A DNA stretch of 64,000 nucleotides. Source: CALINF01 sp039990395 (GTDB lineage Bacteria > Pseudomonadota > Gammaproteobacteria > Pseudomonadales > Halieaceae). The stretch spans positions 496,001 through 560,000 of the forward strand of contig JBDXFZ010000146.1 of NCBI GenBank assembly GCA_039990395.1, in the 5' to 3' direction. Shown in pieces: positions 1 through 9,373 of the stretch. Position 1 is the first letter of the stretch. Every line of letters starts with the position of its first letter. Made by a program: the position numbers and the translations under genes. The notes below the pieces were generated by a model, which worked only from the letters and a program-made list of their open reading frames with translations, did no database searches and had not been told where the DNA came from.

Positions 1-1821
1 GTCATAGGCGAGACCACTGCTAAGACCATACGCGCTGCCCCAGCCGGTGGTGATGGTAACGTACTGTTCGCCATCTATGGCAAACGTACCAGGGCCGGAG
101 GCGGCACCCGAGCGTACATCATGTGACCAGAGTGCTTCACCGGTGCCCGCTTCATAAGCTACAAAATCTCCATTGAGTTTACCCTGAAAGACGAGGTTTC
201 CAGCTGTGGACAAAACTCCACCATTCCAGGCATTACCGTGTTCGACTGACCAGCGCGCGCTTTGTGTTTGTGGGTCCCACGCAATGAGCCGTCCTTTGAG
301 GGTTGCCCGCATAGCCTTGATATCCGCCTGACTGACAATGGGTGGTACATCGGTGGAGAAGTCCATGCCGGTGTTCCAGCCAACAGGGTTGGTGACAAAC
401 TGCGGATCCTCTTTGTAAGCTTGTGGAATCTCTTGCGCCGGAATGTATGCGAGCTGCAAGTCTGGGTTGTACGCCATGGGGTGCCAGTTGTGCGCGCCCA
501 ATGGACCTGGATTCAAGACAATAGACTTGGTGCCATAACGCGCACCTTCTGCCTCTATTGGCCGGCCATTCTCATCAAGCCCGGTTGCCCAGTTCACAGG
601 CCCGAACGCCTCTCCAGAGATAAACTTGCCGGTAGCAGCGTTGATGACATAGAAAAAGCCGTTTTTGGGTGCCTGCATTGCCACGCGCACCGATTCCCCA
701 TCTTTACCTGCTGGCATGTCTGCCAGAATGATGGATTGTGTGGCGGTGTAATCCCAGTTGTCTCCGGGTGTTGTCTGGAAGTGCCAGCGATACTTGCCAG
801 TGGCTGCGTCAACCGCAACGATAGACGACAGGAACAGGTTGTCGCCGCCAGCAGGGTCGCGGAAATTACGGTTCCAGGGCGAGCCATTGCCAACGCCGAA
901 AATGATCTGGTCGTTAACCTCATCGTAGACGATAGAATCCCACACTGTGCCACCGCCACCATCGGTAACCCAGTGACCTTCGTCACCCCAGGTTACATTG
1001 CCGATGTCAACAAACGCAGAGTCTGAAACTTCGTTATCCGGTTGCTTGTTAGGATTGGGTACAGTGTAAAAGCGCCATATCTTGTCACCTGAATTGGCGT
1101 CGTAGGCGGTAAGGTAGCCGCGCACGCCTAACTCGGCGCCGCCGTTGCCGATCATTACTCGTCCGTCGACAACTCGCGGCGCGCCTGTAATGGTGTAAGG
1201 CTTGGATTGGTCAACGGTGACCACACTCCATTGTTTCTCACCCGTTTTGGCGTCCAATGCTTCCAGTCGGCCATCGATGATACCCACGAAGACTTTGCCG
1301 TCGTAGACAGCGACGCCGCGATTGACGACATCACAGCAGGCTTTTACACCCACAGCTTTGTCAACCTCGGGGTCGTAGGTCCACAGTTCCTTGCCGGTTT
1401 TTGCATCGAGCGCGTACACCAGCGACCAAGCTGAGGTGACGTACATCACCCCATCGACCACGATAGGCGTAGACTCAACACCGCGATTGGTTTTGAGATC
1501 GTATGTCCAAGCTACGCCCAAGTTGTTTACGTTATCAGTATTGATACTGGCGAGCTTGGAGTGGCGTTGCTCGTCATACGTGCCGCCGTGGGTCAGCCAC
1601 TCTTCTTGTGCGCTGGCGCTCTTGATACGGTCTGTAGTTACAGCGGCAAATGCTGCCGGAGCTGCGCTCTTCGGGGCTGGCTCAACCGACTCTTCAGCGC
1701 TTGCTGTAGGTGTTTGCGGAGACTCACCTTGGCTGCACCCGGCCAACAGAGTGAAGGCTGCTACTGTGCCAATGGCTAATGTCCGACCGGAAAATTTGGA
1801 GTAGATGGAACGCTTGCTCAT
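1..1821 (-). CDS. PQQ-dependent alcohol dehydrogenase (quinoprotein), 3'-truncated by window edge
   Basis: Periplasmic quinoprotein dehydrogenase of the methanol/ethanol family, which oxidises alcohols with pyrroloquinoline quinone and passes electrons to cytochrome c. The ATG at 1821 is preceded by a GAGGAAG ribosome site. The first 29 residues form a lipoprotein signal ending in a lipobox (LLAGC, Cys29), so the enzyme is probably membrane-anchored. Beta-propeller repeats of the type A.D..TGK..W recur through the reading frame. The vicinal cysteine pair (Cys162-Cys163, in KACCDVV), which forms the unusual disulfide ring over PQQ in this family, is present. 607 codons are visible and the frame is still open at base 1, so I cannot see whether a C-terminal cytochrome c domain follows. 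Lipoprotein anchoring is less common than soluble secretion for this family. Substrate is unknown. Confidence 0.9.
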   Translation of the reverse strand, partial: MSKRSIYSKFSGRTLAIGTVAAFTLLAGCSQGESPQTPTASAEESVEPAPKSAAPAAFAAVTTDRIKSASAQEEWLTHGGTYDEQRHSKLASINTDNVNNLGVAWTYDLKTNRGVESTPIVVDGVMYVTSAWSLVYALDAKTGKELWTYDPEVDKAVGVKACCDVVNRGVAVYDGKVFVGIIDGRLEALDAKTGEKQWSVVTVDQSKPYTITGAPRVVDGRVMIGNGGAELGVRGYLTAYDANSGDKIWRFYTVPNPNKQPDNEVSDSAFVDIGNVTWGDEGHWVTDGGGGTVWDSIVYDEVNDQIIFGVGNGSPWNRNFRDPAGGDNLFLSSIVAVDAATGKYRWHFQTTPGDNWDYTATQSIILADMPAGKDGESVRVAMQAPKNGFFYVINAATGKFISGEAFGPVNWATGLDENGRPIEAEGARYGTKSIVLNPGPLGAHNWHPMAYNPDLQLAYIPAQEIPQAYKEDPQFVTNPVGWNTGMDFSTDVPPIVSQADIKAMRATLKGRLIAWDPQTQSARWSVEHGNAWNGGVLSTAGNLVFQGKLNGDFVAYEAGTGEALWSHDVRSGAASGPGTFAIDGEQYVTITTGWGSAYGLSSGLAYD

Positions 1822-1980
1822 TTTGATCTTCCTCATTCATTATTCTTTTATGGGGCTTATTATGCCTGTAACGAACCTTCGGTGTAAGACGTTTAGTGTT
1901 TGGTAGTACCTGAGCCAGATAGTGCTTTGGACTAACCTATGCTGAGGTTTGCCGGTTTGTTTTGGGCACGTTTACATCGG

Positions 1981-2781
1981 CTAAACAATCGCCACAATGA
2001 GTTCATCGTCCTGTTCAAGAATTCTTGGTGGCTGTCCCAGTGAGCAGCGCGAATCCGCAGGGCTAACACACTTGCCGGTTTGCCGGTCGAAGACGTATCC
2101 ATGCCACGGGCAACGCAGCTGTCCCGGCTGCTCCGATAACTCCAGTGGCCCGAGAAGGTGAGGGCAGATAGTGGGTGTGGCTACCCAGCCATCGGGTGTT
2201 TCGCTCAACCTATATTCCTTGCGCCCCAGCTCAAAACTCACGGGTACACTTTCACGCAACTGGGCGATTGAGCCCAGGTTGATTTCGGCTCGTGGGTCGC
2301 GCGACTGCTCAAGTCGCTGTTGTCGCTCACACATCATGGCTTCGTCTTCGTCCCACAGTGTTTCATATAGACCCAGATAGACTTGGCCCATATTGTCACG
2401 ATTGTTCTCTGTGACGCCGATTGAATAGAATTCCACGCGAATAGCGGTACTGTCGCCTGAAGGTTCAAGGTGTGTCCAAATTTCGGAAAACTGCTCACCA
2501 TCCTTATAACTGCGTGCTACGTAGCAGTCGTTATCGACGCACAGCTCGATGTGACTGTCGTGGTCTTTATCGGACCAAACACGCCAACCCCAAGCGCCGA
2601 CCTCATCCAGCTCACAGTAGTTGAATGATGCATCGTGCAGATGAGGCAGATGCTCCCAGTCCAAAACATTTTCCCAAACGCGCGAGAGGCTTGCCTTCAC
2701 CCGACGTCTATAAGTGGCGACGCGCTCTAGATTCAGAGCGTTGGGGTCTATCGTGAGAGCATCACGCTGATTGGCAGGCAT
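1981..2781 (-). CDS. SRPBCC-like domain fused to a C-terminal Rieske [2Fe-2S] domain
   Basis: Protein of 266 aa. Residues about 15-150 look like an SRPBCC/START-type ligand pocket (opening R.RVKASLSRVWENVLDWEHL). Residues about 165-262 are a Rieske domain with the cluster motif CPH...15 or so residues...CPWH (ICPHLLGPLEL and LRCPWHGYVFD). In classical ring-hydroxylating oxygenase alpha subunits the Rieske domain is N-terminal and the SRPBCC catalytic domain C-terminal, so the order is reversed here. I see no clear 2-His-1-Asp mononuclear iron motif. It may be an electron-transfer or substrate-binding protein rather than an oxygenase. No signal peptide. It is divergent from the exported cyclase-family gene that starts 76 bases away. 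Confidence 0.75.
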   Translation of the reverse strand: MPANQRDALTIDPNALNLERVATYRRRVKASLSRVWENVLDWEHLPHLHDASFNYCELDEVGAWGWRVWSDKDHDSHIELCVDNDCYVARSYKDGEQFSEIWTHLEPSGDSTAIRVEFYSIGVTENNRDNMGQVYLGLYETLWDEDEAMMCERQQRLEQSRDPRAEINLGSIAQLRESVPVSFELGRKEYRLSETPDGWVATPTICPHLLGPLELSEQPGQLRCPWHGYVFDRQTGKCVSPADSRCSLGQPPRILEQDDELIVAIV

Positions 2782-2857
2782 TACGCTATCCAGTGGCTTT
2801 CAAAGCAGTCAGTTTGGTCTACGCTTGGTGTGTGTTTCAAGTCATAGGAGAGAATAA

Positions 2858-3820
2858 ATGTTATCGGCTCGTTCATTGGTTCGTTTTATTGCAGCAACTG
2901 CGCTCTGCGCAGCTTTTACCGCGTCCACCGTGCTGGCAGATGATGCTGACTGGTACCCCTCGAAATATGGCGCTACCGATACCATCGGTGCGCTCAATAA
3001 CTTAAGTGCTGAAAGCGTGGTAAAGGCAGCCCGCTTGGTAACAACGGGTAAAACCTATGAATTGGGAGGGGTAACAGGGCGTGATACTCCCGCCTATGGG
3101 CATCGTAATTTCAATTTGATCATGTACCCACACGGCGATGAGATCATGCCACCGCTGGGTAAGTCGCAGGGCACTTCCCACGATGATTATCTGGCTACGT
3201 GGTTGGGCATAGGTACTCAGATTGATGGCTTTGCTCATTTTGGTATTGGCCATCGCTATTACAATGGCGCGACTGCGGCCGACGTCTTTTCACCGGCCGG
3301 AGCAAAGAAATACGGTACGCATGAGATTCCACCAATTGTGACCCGCGGCGTACTGCTGGATATGCTCAAGTTCTTGGGTGGCACTGATATGTTACCAGCG
3401 GGCACTGCTTTTGATGCAGCACAAATCCGCGGTGCAGCAAAGGCGCAGGGCGTGTCTGTTGGCAAAGGTGATGTCGTGATTTTACACACGGGCTGGCAGG
3501 CTATGGCTACCCAAGACCCGGCAGCGTTTCTGGCCGGAGAACCAGGTCTGGATATTGGTGGTGCCGAATACCTGGCGAGTTTAGGGGTGGTGGCGGTTGG
3601 AGCCGATACATGGGCGCTGGATGCAATTCCCAACCCAGATCCTCAGCAACTGTTTCCCTCGCATAGTATCTTGCTGGCAAAACATGGCGTGCACATTCTC
3701 GAGAACATTCAGACCGCGCAGCTGATTGCTGACGACGTATCTGAGTTTCTGTTTGTACTGGGCATCCCAAAGTTCGAAGGCGCCGTGCAAATGGTGATAA
3801 ACCCTATCGCTATTAGGTGA
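2858..3820 (+). CDS. Exported cyclase-family (kynurenine formamidase-like) hydrolase
   Basis: Protein of 320 aa with a Sec signal peptide (positively charged start, hydrophobic core, cleavage near ASTVLA-DD at about residue 27). The body matches the cyclase/KynB-like family, which are metal-dependent amidases or lactonases. The family motif usually written HxGTHxDxxxH appears here as GTQIDGFAHFG, so the second-His position is Gln; the Asp and last His are kept. Other recognisable parts are GDVVILHTGW and a C-terminal HGVHILEN segment. Periplasmic location is inferred from the signal. AGGAGAG sits upstream of the ATG. The substrate cannot be told from sequence; the neighbouring Rieske protein may be functionally linked only by divergent transcription. 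Confidence 0.8.
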   Translation: MLSARSLVRFIAATALCAAFTASTVLADDADWYPSKYGATDTIGALNNLSAESVVKAARLVTTGKTYELGGVTGRDTPAYGHRNFNLIMYPHGDEIMPPLGKSQGTSHDDYLATWLGIGTQIDGFAHFGIGHRYYNGATAADVFSPAGAKKYGTHEIPPIVTRGVLLDMLKFLGGTDMLPAGTAFDAAQIRGAAKAQGVSVGKGDVVILHTGWQAMATQDPAAFLAGEPGLDIGGAEYLASLGVVAVGADTWALDAIPNPDPQQLFPSHSILLAKHGVHILENIQTAQLIADDVSEFLFVLGIPKFEGAVQMVINPIAIR

Positions 3821-3829
3821 CGCCGCCTG

Positions 3830-3859
3830 TTGGGTTTTGTAGCCTCTAGTCCGTATAAT
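3830..3859 (+). promoter_or_regulatory. Candidate sigma-70 promoter for gltX
   Basis: TTGGGT (3830-3835) and a consensus TATAAT (3854-3859) are separated by 18 bases. The -10 box ends 31 bases before the gltX start. Read by eye; no transcription data. Confidence 0.5.
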
Positions 3860-3890
3860 CGCTGCTCATTTTGCAGCACGCTGGATAATC

Positions 3891-5384
3891 ATGACCGTTC
3901 GGACACGAATAGCCCCATCTCCCACTGGCGATCCCCACGTTGGCACGGCCTATATAGCTCTATTTAACCTGTGTTTTGCTCGCGCGCACGGAGGACAATT
4001 TGTCCTGCGCATTGAAGATACCGATCAGGCACGATCCACCCCCGAATCAGAGCAGGCCATATTGGATAGTCTGCGCTGGCTTGGCCTGGACTGGGACGAG
4101 GGCCCTGACGTTGGCGGGGAGTATGGTCCCTACCGTCAAAGCGAGCGCATGGAACTGTACGGTGAATATGCACAGCAGTTAGTGGACGCCGGCAAAGCCT
4201 TCGTGTGTTACCGCACACCGCAAGAGCTGGACGAGTTGCGTGCCGCACGTCGCGAGGCAGGCAACAGCACAGCGTTGAAACCTGCAGATCTTATGCTGCC
4301 TGATGACGAAGTAGCCAGGCGCAAAGCCGCCGGAGACTCCTATGTCATACGTATGATGGTGCCGGACGAAGAGGGCGCCTGCGAGATTGATGACCTATTG
4401 CGCGGCACCATCGAGCTCGACTGGAGCATGATAGATGCGCAGATACTGCTAAAGTCCGATGGTATGCCCACATACCACTTGGCCAATGTGGTGGATGATC
4501 ACCTGATGGGAATTACCCATGTGCTGCGTGGTGAAGAGTGGATCAACTCCGCGCCCAAGCACAAGCTATTGTATGAGTATTTTGGCTGGGAAATGCCAGT
4601 GCTTTGTCACTTGCCGTTATTGCGTAACCCAGACAAGTCCAAGCTAAGCAAGCGCAAAAACCCTACCAGTATTCTTTACTATCAACGCATGGGGTTTCTA
4701 CCCGAGGCCTTGCTCAATTATCTGGGCAGAATGGGTTGGTCTATGCCCGATGAAAGCGAAAAGTTTTCTCTGCAAACCATGCTGGATCACTTCGACATTC
4801 AGCGGGTGTCATTGGGCGGACCCATTTTCGATGTAGAGAAGCTGCGTTGGCTCAATGGTATGTGGATACGTGAAGACCTGTCTGAGCAGGAGCTCGCCGA
4901 CAGGTTGGTGCAGTGGGCTTTCAACGAAAGTAATTTGCTCAAAGTGCTCCCCCATGCCCAGAAGCGCATGGAAACCTTGAGTGACTTTGCGCCTCTGAGC
5001 AGTTTTCTTGTATCTGGCACGCTGCCGATAACAGAGGCCAGCTTCGAGGGTATCAAGGGAGAGCGGGAGCTCGTAGTGAAAGGCTTGCAGTTTGCACTAT
5101 GGCGCATGGAGTCCTTGCAGCAGTGGCATCGTGATCAAATTTGGGCTGAACTTAAAGCCGTAGCAGACGCCCTGGAGATAAAGGTAAAGGACTTTCTTGC
5201 CCCCGTGTTTGTTGCGATAGCGGGATCAAGCGCGTCTTTCTCGGTGGTGGATTCTATGGAGTTATTAGGCCCCGACATGAGCCGGGCTCGTTTGCGTCAC
5301 GCGATAGATGTGCTGGGTGGTGTGTCTAAAAAGGCGACTAAACGGTTTGAGAAAGAGTATCAGCAGTTGCCAACAGGCAGCTGA
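3891..5384 (+). CDS. gltX: Glutamate--tRNA ligase
   Basis: Class I aminoacyl-tRNA synthetase that charges tRNA-Glu with glutamate in the cytoplasm. It has 497 aa, the usual bacterial GltX length. The HIGH-type signature is APSPTGDPHVGTAY at residues 7-20 and the KMSKS-type loop is KLSKRKNPTS at about residue 253. The VLRGEEWINS and RIEDTDQAR segments are also typical. An internal run of about residues 100-130 contains the usual ELDELRAARR pattern. It stands alone, behind its own likely promoter, between the cyclase and tandem-GST genes. A tRNA-Ala gene lies about 15 kb downstream; in E. coli gltX also lies near alanine tRNA genes. Confidence 0.97.
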   Translation: MTVRTRIAPSPTGDPHVGTAYIALFNLCFARAHGGQFVLRIEDTDQARSTPESEQAILDSLRWLGLDWDEGPDVGGEYGPYRQSERMELYGEYAQQLVDAGKAFVCYRTPQELDELRAARREAGNSTALKPADLMLPDDEVARRKAAGDSYVIRMMVPDEEGACEIDDLLRGTIELDWSMIDAQILLKSDGMPTYHLANVVDDHLMGITHVLRGEEWINSAPKHKLLYEYFGWEMPVLCHLPLLRNPDKSKLSKRKNPTSILYYQRMGFLPEALLNYLGRMGWSMPDESEKFSLQTMLDHFDIQRVSLGGPIFDVEKLRWLNGMWIREDLSEQELADRLVQWAFNESNLLKVLPHAQKRMETLSDFAPLSSFLVSGTLPITEASFEGIKGERELVVKGLQFALWRMESLQQWHRDQIWAELKAVADALEIKVKDFLAPVFVAIAGSSASFSVVDSMELLGPDMSRARLRHAIDVLGGVSKKATKRFEKEYQQLPTGS

Positions 5385-5426
5385 GCACTCTAACGCCCAA
5401 GATACGCGTAATCGCTGGAGCACGGC

Positions 5427-6179
5427 ATGGCAGAAAATATAGCAACATCCATGGTCACCACCTTTCTGCGTGGCACCAGCGGTATTCAATGCGAACCTGC
5501 TGCTGCCAGTCCTAGCCTGCTACTGCAGTTATACGACATGGAGAACTGCCCGTACTGCCGTATTGTGCGTGAGGTAATTACTGAGCTGGGGCTTGATGCA
5601 GAGATTTACCCGTGCCCCAAAGGTGGAACAAGGTTTAGACCCTTTGTACAGACGCAGGGCGGCAAGTCGCAGTTTCCATTTCTGATTGATCCCAACAATG
5701 GCGCCGAACTTTACGAGTCAATGGCGATAATCGAGTACCTATTTGAGTCCTATGCGCTGCGTCCGGTTCCACTTAAATGGAAGTTGGGTCCGCTACAAAA
5801 GTTGAGTTCAACGCTCGCAGGTGCACCACGCGCGCGCCGTGGCATGCGCGCCCATACCGGCCAACTCCCGCAGCAGATGCTGGAGCTCTACAGCTTCGAA
5901 GGTAGCCCTTACGCCAGGCCGGTACGCGAACTTCTGTGTGAGATGGAGATTCCATACGTGCTGCGCAGTGTTGGGCGAACCGAGCTAGAGGAGTGGCTGC
6001 TGCCGCCGCTGCGTAAAGCGCTTAACATTACGCCAGACAGCAAGCTGGAGAATCGTCAAAATTTGCGGGCGGCGGAGGGTCAGATCTCAGTGCCGTATTT
6101 GTATGACCCCAACACCGATACCGGCATGTTCGAGTCCGCCGAGATCCTCGCCTATTTGGAGTCTCAGTATCGTACCTAA
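5427..6179 (+). CDS. Tandem glutaredoxin/GST N-terminal domain protein
   Basis: Protein of 250 aa with two GST_N/glutaredoxin-like thioredoxin folds in tandem. Domain 1 (about residues 30-112) keeps the redox motif CPYC (Cys41-Pro-Tyr-Cys44, in ENCPYCRIV). Domain 2 (about 152-248) has SPYA at the same place (EGSPYARPV), so both cysteines are lost. Each repeat also carries the GST glutathione-binding pattern: FPFLIDPN...ELYESMAIIEYL in the first, VPYLYDPN...MFESAEILAYL in the second. No GST C-terminal helical domain is visible. GSH-dependent thiol reduction or GSH binding is plausible. GGAG lies upstream of the ATG, 42 bases after gltX ends, so co-transcription with gltX is possible. Confidence 0.85.
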   Translation: MAENIATSMVTTFLRGTSGIQCEPAAASPSLLLQLYDMENCPYCRIVREVITELGLDAEIYPCPKGGTRFRPFVQTQGGKSQFPFLIDPNNGAELYESMAIIEYLFESYALRPVPLKWKLGPLQKLSSTLAGAPRARRGMRAHTGQLPQQMLELYSFEGSPYARPVRELLCEMEIPYVLRSVGRTELEEWLLPPLRKALNITPDSKLENRQNLRAAEGQISVPYLYDPNTDTGMFESAEILAYLESQYRT

Positions 6180-6245
6180 TCAACGCACTAGTTTTATGAA
6201 CTACTACGCACTCGCCATTACTTTAACTCACGAGAGTAACGCCCT

Positions 6246-7061
6246 ATGAAAAGCAATCTGGATATCAACAGTCTTTTTAATCTTGAAGGCAAGGTCGCTC
6301 TGGTTACCGGCGGCTCCAGGGGTATCGGCTATATGATCAGCCAGGGTCTGCTGCAGGCCGGCGCACGGGTCTATATTTCGGCGCGCAAGGCAGAGGCGTG
6401 CGAGTTGGCTGCGCAAGAGCTGAGTGAATTCGGTGAATGCATCGCCGTACCTGCCGATGTATCGAGTGCTGACGGCCGCTTGCAACTGGTTCAGGAATTG
6501 GAGAGTAGGGAAGGTTGCCTTAACATCCTCGTGAATAATGCGGGCACTGCATGGGGAGAGGATTATGCGACTTTTCCCGAGGCGGCTTTTGACAAGGTGT
6601 TGCATCTGAACGTGAGTACTATTTTTACGCTCACACGAGATTTGACGCCTTTACTGGAGAAAGCAGCGAGCAAGGATGATCCCGCGCGGGTGATCAATAT
6701 CGGCTCTATGGAGGGGCTGCACGTGCCTACTGTTCATGGCACTGGCAACTATGCCTATACGGCTTCAAAGGCTGCCGTTCATCATCTTACTCGACACCTG
6801 GCAGTGGAACTGGGACGACGCCAGATCACTGTGAATGCGATCGCTCCCGGCTTCTTCCCCAGCCGCATGACAGATTATGTGTTTGAGCACCGCAAGGCCG
6901 AGATCGAGCACAACAGCTTGTTGGGCAGGGTGGGCTGCGATGCTGAGATGGCTGGCGTAGCGGTTTATCTGTGTTCACGCGCAGGCGCATATACGCAGGG
7001 CGCGGTGATACCGGTGGATGGTGGCACGTCAATCAACCACGCGCATGCGGCTATCGACTAG
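6246..7061 (+). CDS. SDR-family oxidoreductase (RhlG/FabG-like)
   Basis: Classical short-chain dehydrogenase/reductase of 271 aa. The cofactor motif is TGGSRGIG (residues about 21-28), the structural motif NNAG is at about 97, the catalytic Ser lies in NIGSMEG and the YTASK Tyr-Lys pair at about 175. Arg after GGS and the ARKAE segment suggest NADP(H). The length and the N-terminal extension before the Rossmann motif resemble the RhlG 3-ketoacyl reductase subgroup, but the substrate is not determinable. GAGAG lies just upstream of the ATG. It converges on the hydrolase/acyltransferase pair. Confidence 0.85.
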   Translation: MKSNLDINSLFNLEGKVALVTGGSRGIGYMISQGLLQAGARVYISARKAEACELAAQELSEFGECIAVPADVSSADGRLQLVQELESREGCLNILVNNAGTAWGEDYATFPEAAFDKVLHLNVSTIFTLTRDLTPLLEKAASKDDPARVINIGSMEGLHVPTVHGTGNYAYTASKAAVHHLTRHLAVELGRRQITVNAIAPGFFPSRMTDYVFEHRKAEIEHNSLLGRVGCDAEMAGVAVYLCSRAGAYTQGAVIPVDGGTSINHAHAAID

Positions 7062-7080
7062 TTAGTCGCAGCAGAGGATT

Positions 7081-7788
7081 TTAGGCTGCAACAGCCGTGG
7101 GTTGGCCGAGTTTTTTGAGAATCCAGTACCAGACGCCTGGGTTCATATTGAGCCCGATATGACTGCCTAGTACTTCGATATTATGTACGTGGTCAAAATT
7201 GCCTCGTTGGATAGAGGTCTTCCAGTTCACTACGCCGTCTGCCTTGGTATAAATTGCTGTAGTTGGCACTGATGGTGGCGTCGACAGCTGCGTTGCATCC
7301 GGCTGTCTTTCCTCTTTTTCTCGATTGGGGTTTAACTGCTGATAGAGACGGCTGGCATGGGACCCAGTATCTCGCCCCTCTTCAAAAGGGCTGCCTAGCG
7401 TTATCACTTGTGCAATTACATCGGGCTGTTCCTTAGCGATCTCGCGCGCATACAAACCGCCTAGAGAGTGCCCCACCAGCGTGATTTTACCGTTGCTCTC
7501 TTTCATCATCCGCGTCATGCGCGTGCGCAGACGTTCTTCTGAAAAATTTTGCTGACCCCGGTTTTGGCCCTGCCCCCAGCCCATTGCGTTGTAACCCATG
7601 GAATTCAAAAACCGGATGAGCGGTTGATTGCCGCGATCCGACCCCATGAATCCGGGCAATACCATCACCGCTTGCCCTGTGCCTCTTGGCAACTTTCGGA
7701 GCAGGGGAATAGCCGGCTGCAACAGCGTGGCATCGGCCAGCGCTCTGGGAAGCTCACTTAGCGCGAGTAAAACATGGGGTGGCTTCAT
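7081..7788 (-). CDS. Alpha/beta hydrolase (lipase-like)
   Basis: Protein of 235 aa with an alpha/beta-hydrolase fold. The oxyanion region is VMVLPGFMGSD and the nucleophile elbow GHSLGG (Ser about residue 109). A late HIGLNMNPGVW supplies a likely catalytic His, and DGVVNW an acidic residue. It resembles triacylglycerol-lipase/PGAP1-like esterases. The start codon overlaps the stop of the upstream WS/DGAT gene (ATGA at 7785-7788), which indicates translational coupling and a linked role in neutral-lipid (wax ester or triacylglycerol) turnover. No signal peptide is evident. Confidence 0.85.
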   Translation of the reverse strand: MKPPHVLLALSELPRALADATLLQPAIPLLRKLPRGTGQAVMVLPGFMGSDRGNQPLIRFLNSMGYNAMGWGQGQNRGQQNFSEERLRTRMTRMMKESNGKITLVGHSLGGLYAREIAKEQPDVIAQVITLGSPFEEGRDTGSHASRLYQQLNPNREKEERQPDATQLSTPPSVPTTAIYTKADGVVNWKTSIQRGNFDHVHNIEVLGSHIGLNMNPGVWYWILKKLGQPTAVAA

Positions 7789-9206
7789 GCGGCTAGATCC
7801 ATGGAGGCGGCCTTCAGGTCGTCGTAGCTCTCTTCAATGCATTGTTTATAGAATTCGGGGTCCGGCATCATATCGCGGCAGGCAGTTGCTGATACTGAGA
7901 ATTCCCCGCAATAACTGCTGATGACATGAAACAGGCCCAGGCCGTCAAAAACAGGGCCTGTGCCGAAGTTGTGAACCATCTGGGCACCCATTGTATACAG
8001 CGGAATCTGAGGCCCGGGTACATTGGTAATGACACAGTTAAAGCTGGGTCGCATACGACTCATGAGCCCCCATTGGCTGGCCAATCGAGCAGCCTGAGCT
8101 GTGAGCATCGAGGGAATAAACTGCGAGTAATCGGTCATGGATTTTGCGCCCACGGCCTGGGTCAATTCCTTCGCCTCTCGGGTACCCTCATGCACCGCTA
8201 GTAAACGCTCCATGGGGTCGCCTATATCGCTGCGCACCATGACCGTCATCGTGGATACTACGTTACCGGCAGTATTTTTCTGGTCTTCAGAGCGCACATT
8301 GACAGGCGCCATAGCGGCCAGTGAACTATCGGGTAGTTCTCCGTGATGTTCCAGGTACTTGCGCAACGCGCCACCCACAATGGTGATGGCGACGTCGTTG
8401 ACGGTAGCGCCGGGAATGACATTCTTGATGGCTTTAACCTCGGCCAACGAGAAAGTAGCGGCATTAAAGACGCGGTGTGGAGATACTTTTTCGTTGAACC
8501 GCGTTCTTGGGATATCTGTAACGCGGTGCAGTTTCCCCTTGCGTACTTGATTCCAGGCCTTGGCCATTCCAGGCACGGTGTTACGCGCTACGCTGATAAA
8601 GTTAAAGGGTTTGCGTATACCATTAACCTGCGCACGCAGGACAAGCTGAGCACGAGAGGGCTCTGATTCCACTTTGATGACCGCCGGCTCTCTAGGAGCT
8701 GAGTAATCCGGTGTGATGTCATGAGTGGCTGCGGTAATTTCCATGCCGGAACTGCCATCAATCGCCGCGTGATGCGTTTTGGAGAAAATCGCGAAGCCGC
8801 CCTTGGGAACGCCCTCAACGTTGTCCAGTCCTTCAATGATGTAGACCTCCCACAAGGGTCGTGCTCGATCCAGCGGGCGCGCGTGTAGTCTTGAGATCAA
8901 AATACACAGCTGGCGCCAGTCACCCGGCTTGGGTAGTGCGATATGACGTACATGAAACTCCGGATCGAAATAGCCATCAGAAACCCAATAGGGGTGATCC
9001 ATAGAGAACGGTACTTCCACCAGTCGTTGTGTCATGGTGGGTATTGGCCGGACACGCTCATTGAAGTGCGCGATGATGTCTTTGAATCGCACTTTTCCGC
9101 CTGGCGCCGTGGATTGGTCGTATATGGCCAGTCCCGAAATATGCATGGGCGCGTTGGGAGTTTCCAGGTACAAAAACGAGGCGTCTAGGCCGGTGAGTTG
9201 TCGCAT
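7785..9206 (-). CDS. Wax ester synthase / acyl-CoA:diacylglycerol acyltransferase (WS/DGAT)
   Basis: Bifunctional acyltransferase that esterifies fatty alcohols or diacylglycerol with acyl-CoA to make storage lipids at the membrane. 473 aa from the ATG at 9206 (MRQLTGLDASFLYLE, the normal family start); a TTG four codons upstream is less likely. The catalytic HHxxxDG motif is HHAAIDG at about residues 146-152. The PLW motif (RPLWEVYIIEGL) and C-terminal ITNVPGPQ are typical. Overlaps the downstream hydrolase by four bases. It is divergent from sdaA, with about 167 bases between them. Confidence 0.93.
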   Translation of the reverse strand: MRQLTGLDASFLYLETPNAPMHISGLAIYDQSTAPGGKVRFKDIIAHFNERVRPIPTMTQRLVEVPFSMDHPYWVSDGYFDPEFHVRHIALPKPGDWRQLCILISRLHARPLDRARPLWEVYIIEGLDNVEGVPKGGFAIFSKTHHAAIDGSSGMEITAATHDITPDYSAPREPAVIKVESEPSRAQLVLRAQVNGIRKPFNFISVARNTVPGMAKAWNQVRKGKLHRVTDIPRTRFNEKVSPHRVFNAATFSLAEVKAIKNVIPGATVNDVAITIVGGALRKYLEHHGELPDSSLAAMAPVNVRSEDQKNTAGNVVSTMTVMVRSDIGDPMERLLAVHEGTREAKELTQAVGAKSMTDYSQFIPSMLTAQAARLASQWGLMSRMRPSFNCVITNVPGPQIPLYTMGAQMVHNFGTGPVFDGLGLFHVISSYCGEFSVSATACRDMMPDPEFYKQCIEESYDDLKAASMDLAA

Positions 9207-9373
9207 GTTGACTCTCAAGTGTAGATAGGTAGTAGGGGGGTCTTGTTAATCTGCCTGAGAGTCGCTGTTGTCGTCTCGAGTGTCAAGTACCCCAATGCAT
9301 TGGCGTAGATGCGTATCGACATGCCGATGCCACGTGCCTGATAATCCCAATTCATCTTCAGTAGGTATATGTT

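Noticed and set aside
262..1026. Long open plus-strand frame of 254 codons
   Set aside because: It lies antisense to the PQQ dehydrogenase, whose frame has signal, Cys pair and propeller repeats; the plus-strand translation has no domain-like pattern.
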